DNA of 64,000 nt from positions 310,001 to 374,000 of the forward strand of contig NZ_VIVQ01000002.1 of assembly GCF_007829035.1 (NCBI RefSeq), written 5' to 3'. A model generated the notes under the pieces. That model was not told where the DNA came from. It ran no database searches and saw only the letters and a program-made list of their open reading frames with translations. This document shows positions 33,134-41,023 of this stretch, piece by piece. Position numbers and translations under genes: made by a program. Source of the stretch: Rudaeicoccus suwonensis (GTDB lineage: Bacteria; Actinomycetota; Actinomycetes; Actinomycetales; Dermatophilaceae). Within the stretch, counting starts at the first letter, position 1, and every line of letters starts with the position of its first letter.

Positions 33134-34714
33134 TCAGAGCCCTCCTGCCGACAACTGATCCGCGATGTACTCGGCCTGCCGGATCGCGAGCGCCACGATC
33201 GTCAGGGTCGGATTGGCCGCGGCACCACTGGTCATCACCGAGCCGTCCGACACGAACAATCCCGGCACGTCGTGCGCCTGACCGAAGGCATCGACCACGC
33301 CGTCCTGCGGTCGCGCACTCATCCGGCAGGTTCCGAGATTGTGGGTCGAGGGGTATGGCGGGGTGTGGTGGGTGCCGAGCGCCCCGACGCTCTCGTAGAG
33401 CAGATCGGCCCGCGAATAGCCGTGCTCTCGCATCGCCAGGTCGTTGGCGTGGTCGTCGTAGTGCACATCAGCCACCGGCAGCCCCCATTCGTCAACTTCG
33501 CTGGTGTGCAACGAGATTCGGTTGGTTTCCTGGGGCATGTCCTCTCCCACGATCCACAGGCCTGCGGTGTTGGCGTAGGCCTCGAGCAGGTCGGTCAGGT
33601 CGTGCCCCCACGCGCCTGGCTCGATGAAGGAGGCGAGGAACGCCGGACCGAGCGAGATCGTTTCGAAGTAGTATCCGCCGGCGAAGCCGCGAGATGTGTC
33701 GAGCCGCGCCTCGTCGGCCACGATGCCGGCCATCGTCTCGCCCCGGTACATCCGCACCGGCTTGTCGAAGCGGGCGTAGACCGAGCCGGTCATGTGGCGC
33801 ATGTAGTTTCGGCCCACCTGCCCGGAGGAGTTCGCCAGACCGTCGGGATGCATCGCCGAGGCGCTCATCAGCAACAGGCGCGGCGACTCGATCGAATTGC
33901 CCGCGACGCACACGATCGTGGCGCGCTGCCGATGCAGATTGCCGTCCTTGTCCAAGTAGAGCACCGCGTCGACCCGCCCACGAGCGTCGTGGGTGATCTG
34001 CACCGCCTGTGCCTCAGCTCGCAGATCGAGTTTGCCGGTCGACAGCGCCCGTGGGATCTCCCGCACCGCCGTCGACCACTTGGCCGACTGCTTGTCGCCC
34101 TGGAAGTTGAAGCCGTCCTGCACCGAGGCCGGGCGGCCGTCATACGGCTCGGCGTTGGTGCCATACGGACCCGTGGCATAGAAGCGGTAACCGACCCGCT
34201 CAGCTCCGCCGGCGAAGACCTTGTAGTTGTTGTTCGCCGGCAGCGGCGGCCGGCCATGCCGGTGGGTCGAGCCGATCGCGCGCTCCGCGCGGTCGTAGTA
34301 CGGCGCAAGCTCGCCGAGGGTGATCGGCCAGTCCAGCAGGTTCGCGTCGCGCACACCGCCGTAGTAGGTCTTGGTCTTGAACTCGTAGTCCTTGAAGCGT
34401 GGCGTCGCACCCGACCAGTGGGTCGTCGAACCGCCGACCGCTTTGACGATCCACGCCGGCAGATTCGGGAAATCCCTTGCCACGCGCCAGGATCCGCTCG
34501 ACACGCGCTTGCTCAGCCACGCCATCTGGTTGAACGCAGCCCACTCGTCGTTCTCGTAGTCGTCCGGGGTCAGATAGGGCCCCGCCTCCAGTACGACGCA
34601 CGGTATGCCGCGCGCAGTCAGCTCGTAGGCCAGCGTCCCGCCGCCGGCACCGGAACCGACGATGACCACTGCGGGCTCGTCGTGACCGATCGGGTTTCCG
34701 TTTTGCGCAGCCAT
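33134..34714 (-). CDS. GMC-family FAD oxidoreductase (gluconate/sugar dehydrogenase large-subunit-like)
   Basis: A 526-residue flavoenzyme. The FAD-binding motif is VVIVGSGAGGGTLAYEL (Gly20-x-Gly22). The GMC N-domain includes AVGGSTTHWSG. The C-domain holds THNLGTCRMS, with the catalytic-type His, and AAANPTLTIVALAIR. There is no Tat or Sec signal, in contrast to many membrane-bound gluconate dehydrogenases. It is 3 bp downstream of the subunit-3-like gene, so both are one operon. No cytochrome c subunit is present, so the electron acceptor is unclear. Sugar or polyol oxidation is likely, the exact substrate unknown. Confidence 0.86.
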   Translation of the reverse strand: MAAQNGNPIGHDEPAVVIVGSGAGGGTLAYELTARGIPCVVLEAGPYLTPDDYENDEWAAFNQMAWLSKRVSSGSWRVARDFPNLPAWIVKAVGGSTTHWSGATPRFKDYEFKTKTYYGGVRDANLLDWPITLGELAPYYDRAERAIGSTHRHGRPPLPANNNYKVFAGGAERVGYRFYATGPYGTNAEPYDGRPASVQDGFNFQGDKQSAKWSTAVREIPRALSTGKLDLRAEAQAVQITHDARGRVDAVLYLDKDGNLHRQRATIVCVAGNSIESPRLLLMSASAMHPDGLANSSGQVGRNYMRHMTGSVYARFDKPVRMYRGETMAGIVADEARLDTSRGFAGGYYFETISLGPAFLASFIEPGAWGHDLTDLLEAYANTAGLWIVGEDMPQETNRISLHTSEVDEWGLPVADVHYDDHANDLAMREHGYSRADLLYESVGALGTHHTPPYPSTHNLGTCRMSARPQDGVVDAFGQAHDVPGLFVSDGSVMTSGAAANPTLTIVALAIRQAEYIADQLSAGGL

Positions 34715-34717
34715 GAT

Positions 34718-35212
34718 TTACGCCTCCTTCGGCAGGTCGTGCTCGGCGACTTCGACCAACCGCTCGGGCCCGTCGTACTCCTCGATGCGTGGATCGGGCA
34801 GCCAGTCCAGATCGTCGAAGCCGCGGTGCAGATAACCGCCTTTGGAGAACGACTCACCCTCATATCCGAGGTGCTCCCAGACCTCGTGGTCGTCATACAG
34901 CGTGGTGACCGCGACCCCGCGGATGAACACGAAGAACTCCGCATCGGCGATCTTCTGCAGCACCTTTCCCGCAGCCTCGTCGTCGAGCGCGGCGAAGTCA
35001 CCGTCGGCTGCTTCGTCGAGGGATTCCAGGCCGCGCACCAGCGCGAGCCGGTGCCACAGCGAGGCGTCCAGCTGGGCCAGGATCACGTCGGCGGTGCGTT
35101 CGTAGGGGTCGTCCGGGATGCCTTCGTGCGGGTATGCCGCCCGCAGCAGCTTCACCAGATTCGTCCGGGTATGACCACTGATCCCGTGTGTGGTGTCTGC
35201 GTCGTCGGCCAT
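34718..35212 (-). CDS. Gluconate 2-dehydrogenase subunit 3-like protein
   Basis: A 164-residue small-subunit partner for the GMC oxidoreductase encoded directly downstream. The family (gluconate 2-dehydrogenase subunit 3) usually carries a Tat signal that takes the complex out of the cell. Here the N-terminus (MADDADTTHGISGHTRTNLV) has none, so the complex is probably cytoplasmic. YDDHEVWEHLGYEGESFSKG is the conserved C-terminal region. ATG 35212 stands 6 bases after AGGAGG. A CRP-like site and a TAGTAT -10 lie just upstream. Confidence 0.8.
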   Translation of the reverse strand: MADDADTTHGISGHTRTNLVKLLRAAYPHEGIPDDPYERTADVILAQLDASLWHRLALVRGLESLDEAADGDFAALDDEAAGKVLQKIADAEFFVFIRGVAVTTLYDDHEVWEHLGYEGESFSKGGYLHRGFDDLDWLPDPRIEEYDGPERLVEVAEHDLPKEA

Positions 35213-35231
35213 CGCTGCCTCCTGAGCTGAG

Positions 35232-35250
35232 TGTGATCTGCGTCATACTA
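35232..35250 (-). promoter_or_regulatory. Promoter and CRP/GlxR-like site of the GMC operon
   Basis: TGTGA-TCTGCG-TCATA (35232-35247) differs from the CRP/GlxR consensus TGTGA-N6-TCACA at one base. A TAGTAT -10 hexamer on the minus strand (35250-35245) overlaps it, so binding would repress. This would fit carbon-source control of a sugar dehydrogenase. Confidence 0.4.
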
Positions 35251-35326
35251 GGCAGCCTCGGGAGCCCACCCAACGGTCGTTCTCACCGCGCGATAACGGC
35301 ACCGGCAGGCCGGTCGGGCAGGCGTG

Positions 35327-36112
35327 TCAGCGAGTGTGGCCGGAGCGGTAGTAGCGGCTAGCCGCCGAGGCAGTCAGGCGTAGTTCGCGCTCGACCTCCG
35401 GTCGTCGCGCCTCGAATCGCTCGGTCGTCGACGAGACCGCGACCGATCCGACCACCACCCCGCTCGCACCCCGGACCGCTGCTGCGGCACACATCGATCC
35501 CGCTTCGAATTCTTCTATCTCCCAAGCAATTCCGCTGTCGGCGACCACCCTCAACTGGACATCCAGATCATGCCGAGTGGTGATCGTGCCCGGGCCGTGA
35601 CGACGGAACGGCTCCTCGCCCAGATGCCGGTCACGCTGCTCTTCGTCCATGTCGGCGAGCAGGATCTTGCCGAGCGCCGTCGCGTGCGCGGCTTCGTGGA
35701 ATCCGAACGCGATCGGCGTCAGCCGAGGAGCTCGTGGCGAGTCGACGGTGTGCACGACCACGATCTGCGAGCCTCGGTGCACCGCGAGGTATGCCGCAGC
35801 GTCGAGTCGCTCGTGCAGCGCAGCGATCTCGCCACGGACCGCTCTCGGCACGCCGATCTGCTGGTGCAGGCTCAGCGCCAATTCGTGCAGCTTGTAACCG
35901 AGTTCGAAGCGTCGCTCCTCGCGGATGTGCACGAGATACTCGGAGTCGAGCAGTTCACGGACCAACCGATAGACGGTCGGCAACGGCAGATCGATGGCCT
36001 CGGCTATCTCCTTCGCGCTGGCCCCGCCGCGGGCCGCGACGGTCTCGAGGATCTGCAGCGTGCGGTGCACTGATCCGGCGCGGTTGCGGACGTCGTCGTC
36101 CACGATGCTCAT
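35327..36112 (-). CDS. IclR family transcriptional regulator
   Basis: A 261-residue regulator. The N-terminal winged helix is VHRTLQILETVAARGGASAKE then IAEAIDLPLPTVYRLVRELL. The C-terminal effector domain has the IclR pattern (HEAAHATALGKILLADM, later SGIAWEIEEFEAGSMCAAAAVR). ATG 36112 follows GGAGG. It faces away from the monooxygenase gene and lies next to the GMC operon on the same strand; either may be its target. Such regulators often control aromatic or sugar catabolism. Effector unknown. Confidence 0.88.
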   Translation of the reverse strand: MSIVDDDVRNRAGSVHRTLQILETVAARGGASAKEIAEAIDLPLPTVYRLVRELLDSEYLVHIREERRFELGYKLHELALSLHQQIGVPRAVRGEIAALHERLDAAAYLAVHRGSQIVVVHTVDSPRAPRLTPIAFGFHEAAHATALGKILLADMDEEQRDRHLGEEPFRRHGPGTITTRHDLDVQLRVVADSGIAWEIEEFEAGSMCAAAAVRGASGVVVGSVAVSSTTERFEARRPEVERELRLTASAASRYYRSGHTR

Positions 36113-36269
36113 GCCTCCACCATAGGCAGGCCGATCAGGCCGCGTCGGTCGTTTGCGGACGGCCTTGTCACCGGGCGAGAAGCGCCCTGCCCGCGCGTGC
36201 CGCAGCCGTGCCAGGCTGAGGTCGCACCGACATACGCGGCCGGCGCCGCTACCCGACGAGGAGGACGAC

Positions 36270-36590
36270 ATGATCTTCATCTGTGTGAAGTGGAAGGTGA
36301 AGCCCGAGTATGCCGATCAGTGGGTCGAGCTGAGCCGCGATTTCACCGAGGCCACGCGAGCCGAGCCGGGCAATCTGTTCTTCCAGTGGTCGCGCAGCGT
36401 CGACGACCCGAACGAGTACATCCTCATCGAGGCCTTCAAGGACGACGCCGCCGAGGCGCACGTGACCTCAGATCACTTCAAGGCCGCCCAGCGCGATCTG
36501 CCGCAATACGTCCAGGCGACGCCGAAGGTGCGCAACGTGCTGATGGAGGGCGACCACTGGGACGACCTCGGCGAGTTCACTATCGCCTGA
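36270..36590 (+). CDS. Antibiotic biosynthesis monooxygenase (ABM/YgiN-like) domain protein
   Basis: A 106-residue cofactor-free ferredoxin-like protein. FICVKWKVKPEYADQWVELS, TRAEPGNLFFQWSRSVDDPN and EYILIEAFKDDAAEAHVTSD are the typical ABM strands and helices, with SDHFKAAQRDLP as the closing helix. Such proteins are quinol or heme-type monooxygenases and dimerise. ATG 36270 follows GAGGAGGA. It is monocistronic and divergent from the IclR regulator, which may control it. Confidence 0.86.
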   Translation: MIFICVKWKVKPEYADQWVELSRDFTEATRAEPGNLFFQWSRSVDDPNEYILIEAFKDDAAEAHVTSDHFKAAQRDLPQYVQATPKVRNVLMEGDHWDDLGEFTIA

Positions 36591-36695
36591 CCGAGCTGGG
36601 CGGACCGCCTGCTTCGGCCACTCGGAGCCAACCGAGCGTGCGGCTGCGACGTCTTGCACACGTACGCAGTCCGCACAACTCGCTCGGGGGTTTTC

Positions 36696-37109
36696 ATGTC
36701 ACACCGCAATCACACTCGCGTCGCGGGTCTCGCCGGAGTCGCCTTCCTCAGTTGCGCCGCGCTCGTCGCGGGCCCGGTGGCAGCGGCGCAGGCGAAATCC
36801 GGTGTCACCATCTCGGCCAGCCCGGGTCACGTTCGCGTCGGGGCGAGCGTCACCGTGCAGGCCATCGGCGGCGGGGACACGGCGGGTTTGGCCCAGGTCC
36901 TGTGCATCCAGCACCAGCACAGCCGCAACCAGTGGGTCGATGTCGCCTGCCGACGCCTGCCCGATCAGTCGAGTGGCACCGTCACCGCACATATAAGGGA
37001 ACAACGCGTGGGTAGGGCGACGTACCGCGCGTACTTGAGCTTCCCGGGTAGCCACGGGACCTGGACCGGCTATGCGTCTGCGCCGACCACGGTGACGGTC
37101 ACCGGCTGA
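36696..37109 (+). CDS. Small secreted protein with Ig-like fold
   Basis: A 137-residue exported protein. The Sec signal peptide is VAGLAGVAFLSCAALVAGPV, with cleavage after AAAQA. The mature domain (GVTISASPGHVRVGASVTVQ, then two Cys in QVLCIQHQHS and DVACRRLP, ending TTVTVTG) looks like a single Ig-like beta sandwich with a likely disulfide. ATG 36696 follows GGGGG. No family is recognised. The next gene begins directly after its stop. Confidence 0.68.
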   Translation: MSHRNHTRVAGLAGVAFLSCAALVAGPVAAAQAKSGVTISASPGHVRVGASVTVQAIGGGDTAGLAQVLCIQHQHSRNQWVDVACRRLPDQSSGTVTAHIREQRVGRATYRAYLSFPGSHGTWTGYASAPTTVTVTG

Positions 37110-37127
37110 GTGGTCGATGATGGTGCG

Positions 37128-37748
37128 GTGACTGATCACTCCGCCCCGCATGGGCACATGGCCGCCGACTGGGATGCTCGCTATTCCGAGGAATCCCGCA
37201 TCTGGAGCGGCAATCCGAACCAGGCTCTCGTCGCCGAGGTCACCGGACTGACACCGGGCACAGCCCTGGATGTCGGTTGCGGCGAAGGCGCCGATGCGAT
37301 CTGGCTGGCGCAGCAGGGCTGGCAGGTGACAGCGCTCGACCCGTCTTCCGTTGCGCTCGAACGCGCCCGCGCCGCAGCCGAATCCGCGGGTGTGACGATC
37401 GACTTCCGGCATACCGGCCTGACACGTATGTCGCAGAGTTTCGACCTGGTGTCGGCCTTCTATCCGGCGCTGCCCAAGGTGGATGACGCGATGACGGACC
37501 TGCTGGACGCGGTCGCACCGGGTGGCACTCTGCTGATGGTGCATCACGTGGAGTTCGACCGTGACCGCGCGTTGGAGCACGGCTTCGACCCCGATGACTT
37601 CGTCAGCGTGGACGAGGTTGCGGCTGCTATGGAATCGGCCTCGTGGCAGATCGTCGAGCACGCCGTTCGAAATCGCGACGTGCGCGAGGGCGCCGGTGCG
37701 CATCACACCCAGGACTTGGTGCTGCGCGCCACGCGATCGCGTTCGTAA
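37128..37748 (+). CDS. Class I SAM-dependent methyltransferase
   Basis: A methyltransferase of about 206 residues. WDARYSEESRIWSGNPNQAL is the usual start, and ALDVGCGEGADAIWLAQQGW is the SAM-binding motif I. ALDPSSVALERARAAAESAG is motif II, and GGTLLMVHHVEFDRDRALEH a later conserved loop. This is the TehB/UbiE-like group with unknown substrate. The start is unclear: GTG 37128 is taken, but GTG 37110, directly after the preceding stop, is also possible. It may be transcribed with the secreted protein gene. Confidence 0.84.
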   Translation: MTDHSAPHGHMAADWDARYSEESRIWSGNPNQALVAEVTGLTPGTALDVGCGEGADAIWLAQQGWQVTALDPSSVALERARAAAESAGVTIDFRHTGLTRMSQSFDLVSAFYPALPKVDDAMTDLLDAVAPGGTLLMVHHVEFDRDRALEHGFDPDDFVSVDEVAAAMESASWQIVEHAVRNRDVREGAGAHHTQDLVLRATRSRS

Positions 37749-37775
37749 CGACGGTCCACGCCCTACGCTCGCGGG

Positions 37776-38390
37776 ATGAGTCATCGCGACGAGTGGACCT
37801 GGATCATCACCGACATCGAAACCGACGGACCGTGGCCAGGAGCCAACTCGATGCGGTCGTTCGCATCGGTCGCGACGACTATGGACGGTCGGACCTTCGG
37901 TGAGTTCGAGGCAGTGCTCGAACCGCTGCCCGGATCTGCTCCGCATCCCGACACGAAGCAGTGGTTCGACTCGTGTGCCGGCACGTGGGAGGCCGCGACG
38001 ACCGACCCGCGGCCGATCGTCGAGGTGCTGAGCGACTGGATCCGGTGGATCAGGGAGCTCCCGGGCAAGCGCGCATTCGCGGCCGCCCCACTGGCGTTCG
38101 ACGGAACGTGGATGGACCACTACCTGCGCCGCTTCACCAACTACGCATTGGCACAGGGGCCGTACGAAACGGACCGGCTGTTTGACGGACCCGCGCTCTG
38201 TCTGCGGTCGTACACAGCAGCGCTCACCGGCCAACCGCCTGCGGAATTGGCTGCGCCGAGCCTGCCACCCAAGTGGCTCGGCGACGTCACACACACCCAT
38301 CGCGCGATCGACGACGCACGCGGCTTCGCCAACCTTCTGCACTTTCTCCACGCTCAGCGTGGGCCGGTCCCGGCGTCGCTGACGATCTGA
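37776..38390 (+). CDS. DEDD-type 3'-5' exonuclease-like protein
   Basis: A 204-residue RNase H-fold protein. The first motif WIITDIETDGPWPG gives Asp13 and Glu15. The second acidic site is in LAFDGTWMDHYLRRF, and the third motif THTHRAIDDARGFANLL has the His and Asp of the DEDDh class. There is no polymerase domain, so it is a stand-alone exonuclease. It is convergent with the RNA-repair operon; the left copy of the DinB-end repeat lies in the 70-bp gap. Confidence 0.8.
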   Translation: MSHRDEWTWIITDIETDGPWPGANSMRSFASVATTMDGRTFGEFEAVLEPLPGSAPHPDTKQWFDSCAGTWEAATTDPRPIVEVLSDWIRWIRELPGKRAFAAAPLAFDGTWMDHYLRRFTNYALAQGPYETDRLFDGPALCLRSYTAALTGQPPAELAAPSLPPKWLGDVTHTHRAIDDARGFANLLHFLHAQRGPVPASLTI

Positions 38391-38393
38391 CGC

Positions 38394-38454
38394 GGCCGGG
38401 ACGCGGATTGCGTCATACGTTCGCGGCGATGCGGTCGAGATCGCGCTCGACATA
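38394..38454. repeat. Left copy of the DinB 3'-end direct repeat
   Basis: About 60 bp that match 42570-42629, with an identical core of 42 bp (38401-38442). On the minus strand it reads as the codons Y-V-E-R-D-L-D-R-I-A-A-N-V-stop, the last 13 residues of the DinB protein encoded at 42588-43325 apart from one Ala/Val change. It lies just past the end of pnkp, so the two copies bracket the hen1-pnkp operon. Confidence 0.85.
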
Positions 38455-38461
38455 CGCACTG

Positions 38462-41023
38462 TCACAACCGTGGATCGACCGGCTCGGACTCTAGCGCGAG
38501 CACCGCGAAGACCGCCTCGTGCACACGCCACAGCGGCTCGCCGCGCGCCGAACGCTCGAGCGCCTCGACACCGAGTGCATACTCACGCAGCGCCAGCGAT
38601 CTCTTGTGACCGAGGTTTCGGTCACGCAAGCGTCGAAGGTGTTGCGGGAGCGTGTAATCCGGGCCATAGATGATGCGCAGATAATCCGGCCCACGAACTT
38701 TCAGCCCTGGCTGCACCAACCTTTTGCCGTTGAGCACATGTGCAGCTGAAGGTTTGACCACCATGCCCTCACCGCCGGCTGCGGTGATCTCCTCCCACCA
38801 ACTGACACCAGCGTTGGTCGATTCGGTCGAGGTCGTGTCGACGGGCAGCCGACGCGTGGCCCGAAATGTCGCTGGATCGGCAGCAACCAGTCGATCGATC
38901 AGCTCCAGGTGCCACATGTGAGGCTTCGTGTGAAAGGTGCGACCGTGACCCGCGAGGATCATGAAGGGAGCTACCTGCACGCCGCTCAGTCCCTCGACAT
39001 CCCAGCAGTATCGGCGATAGACGTCAGTGAACGCGGCCGCGTTGTACTCACGCTCCGTCGTGCGATGGAGGAGATCGGCAACATCCAGACCACGCTCTCC
39101 TGCGCGTTCAAGGGCCTCGTGAGCGGCCGGTAGCGAAGCACGTGCGGCCGCACCAACAGCGGCATACTGCTCGCGCAGAAGTCTTTCGGCCTTCAGCGAC
39201 CAGGGCAGCAGTTCAGCGTCGAGTAGTACCCAGTCAGACCCCAACTCGTCCCACATCGCAGTTCTCTCTACGGCGGTACGCACCCGGTCCAGCAGAGCCT
39301 CGGTTAACTCCGGTGCGAGAAACCCACGACCGGTACGCGTGAAGATTGCTCCCGTAGCCCCGCCGTCGGCGGCGAACTCCCGCTCCGCGACACCAGCATC
39401 ACGACACGCGAGCAGCACAGCTCGAGAGCCCATGTGCTTCTCCTCGCACACAACCTCGCGCACATTTTCGCCGGCGAAGTACGCGAACGCCTCGTCCGGA
39501 TGCTCCAGAAAGTCCGCTCGAGCCGAGGTGGCCACGGGTGCCATCGTCGGAGGCAGATACCTCATCCAGCGTGGATGCAGCGCGAACCGGCTCATCACCT
39601 CCAGCGCACCAGCGGCGTTTTCGGCTCTGATCGAAATGCGACCATGATCCGCCGTTGCGATGGTGCGTCGACCCAGCACATCGGTGACGTCCAGGTCTTC
39701 AGCAGCACGTTCAGAGTTGCGAGTCTGCCCTGAGTCTGCGGAACCGCCAAAGGGTTTCGCCGGTCGGTACCACATCTTCTCGGCGGCGACCTGGACCACT
39801 TGCTTCTCCGGATAGCGCAGAGCCGTCAGATGCCCACCGAAGACGCAGCCCGTGTCCAGGCACATCGTGTTGTTGATCCACTCCGGCTCGACCGTCGGGG
39901 TGTGGCCGTACAACACCATTGCGCTGCCGCGATAGTCCGCGGCCCACGGATAACGCACCGGCAGCCCGAACTCATCAGTCTCACCCGTGGTGTCGCCATA
40001 CAGTGCGAACGAACGCACCCTCCCCGAGGTCCGCCCGTGATACACCTCCTTTAAGCCTGCATGCGCGACAACCAGCCGGCCGTCGTCCAACACCAGATGG
40101 GACACGAGTCCGTAACACCACTCGCGCACCTGCGCACGAAACTGCTCCGACTCTCGCTGCAGCTGGGCCAGGGTGGTTTCCAGTCCGTGCGATGCGGTCA
40201 CCTTTGCGCCATCCAACGCGCGAACCAATTTGTGTTCGTGGTTGCCGGGGACCGCTAGGGCATGTCCGGAAGCTGTCATGCCCATCGCCAGTCGCAGGAC
40301 TCCAGGCGAGTCCGGGCCGCGGTCGACCAGGTCACCGACGAAGACAACACGACGCGACTGCGGGTGCGTCGCATCGACGGCGCGGCCCTGGGCATCCCGC
40401 TGGATCTCGTAGCCCAGCCGCTGCAGCAGGGCCACGAGTTCGGTCAAGCAGCCGTGCACGTCACCGATCACGTCGAAGGGCCCATGCTGATCACGCAGAT
40501 CGTTCAGCAGCTTCTCGCGCAATATGCTGGCTGAGTCGATCTCGTCTACGCCGTGAAGCACATGAACCTTGCGAAACCCTTCGCGGCCAAGGCTTTTCAG
40601 TGATCGTCGCAGCTGGTCGTGATGCCGCTGCACAACACGTGCACCGAAATCGCGTTCCGGCCTGCTCGCGTTGCGCTGCACCGCGATGCCGACGGGGACA
40701 TCCAGCACGATCGCCACCGGCAGGACGTCGTGCGCCCGGGCCAAGTCCACGAGCTGCTTTCGTGCATCCCGCGTGACGCTGGTGGCGTCGACAACGGTGA
40801 GCAGGCCACGGTCCAAACGCTTTGCGGCTATCCGACCGAGCACGTCGAAGGCGTCGGCGGACGCGCTCTGGTTATTTTCGTCATCGGACACAAGGCCGCG
40901 GCAGAAGTCGCTCGAGATCACTTCGAAACGACCGAAGTGCTGGGCAGCGAACGTTGACTTACCCGACCCCGACACACCGATCAGCACCACGAGGGACAGC
41001 TCAGGTATGGCGATGCTTGTCAT
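38462..41023 (-). CDS. pnkp: Polynucleotide kinase-phosphatase-ligase (bacterial Pnkp)
   Basis: An 853-residue RNA-repair enzyme. Its three modules heal and seal broken RNA: 5' kinase (P-loop GVSGSGKST, Lys22), 2',3'-phosphatase of the metallophosphoesterase type (GDVHG with Asp188, GNHEH near 260-264, YGHTP), and a C-terminal adenylyltransferase/ligase domain with nucleophile Lys529 in EEKHMGSRAVLL. Bacterial Pnkp ligates only with its partner Hen1, encoded directly upstream with a 4-base overlap. The pair repairs tRNAs cut by ribotoxins and blocks repeat cutting. The length is normal for the family (about 840-870). ATG 41023 overlaps the hen1 stop. Confidence 0.95.
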   Translation of the reverse strand: MTSIAIPELSLVVLIGVSGSGKSTFAAQHFGRFEVISSDFCRGLVSDDENNQSASADAFDVLGRIAAKRLDRGLLTVVDATSVTRDARKQLVDLARAHDVLPVAIVLDVPVGIAVQRNASRPERDFGARVVQRHHDQLRRSLKSLGREGFRKVHVLHGVDEIDSASILREKLLNDLRDQHGPFDVIGDVHGCLTELVALLQRLGYEIQRDAQGRAVDATHPQSRRVVFVGDLVDRGPDSPGVLRLAMGMTASGHALAVPGNHEHKLVRALDGAKVTASHGLETTLAQLQRESEQFRAQVREWCYGLVSHLVLDDGRLVVAHAGLKEVYHGRTSGRVRSFALYGDTTGETDEFGLPVRYPWAADYRGSAMVLYGHTPTVEPEWINNTMCLDTGCVFGGHLTALRYPEKQVVQVAAEKMWYRPAKPFGGSADSGQTRNSERAAEDLDVTDVLGRRTIATADHGRISIRAENAAGALEVMSRFALHPRWMRYLPPTMAPVATSARADFLEHPDEAFAYFAGENVREVVCEEKHMGSRAVLLACRDAGVAEREFAADGGATGAIFTRTGRGFLAPELTEALLDRVRTAVERTAMWDELGSDWVLLDAELLPWSLKAERLLREQYAAVGAAARASLPAAHEALERAGERGLDVADLLHRTTEREYNAAAFTDVYRRYCWDVEGLSGVQVAPFMILAGHGRTFHTKPHMWHLELIDRLVAADPATFRATRRLPVDTTSTESTNAGVSWWEEITAAGGEGMVVKPSAAHVLNGKRLVQPGLKVRGPDYLRIIYGPDYTLPQHLRRLRDRNLGHKRSLALREYALGVEALERSARGEPLWRVHEAVFAVLALESEPVDPRL

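Noticed and set aside
36699-38531. A 610-codon open frame on the minus strand
   Set aside because: It runs opposite three genes with clear motifs (secreted protein, methyltransferase, exonuclease) and shows no family pattern of its own.
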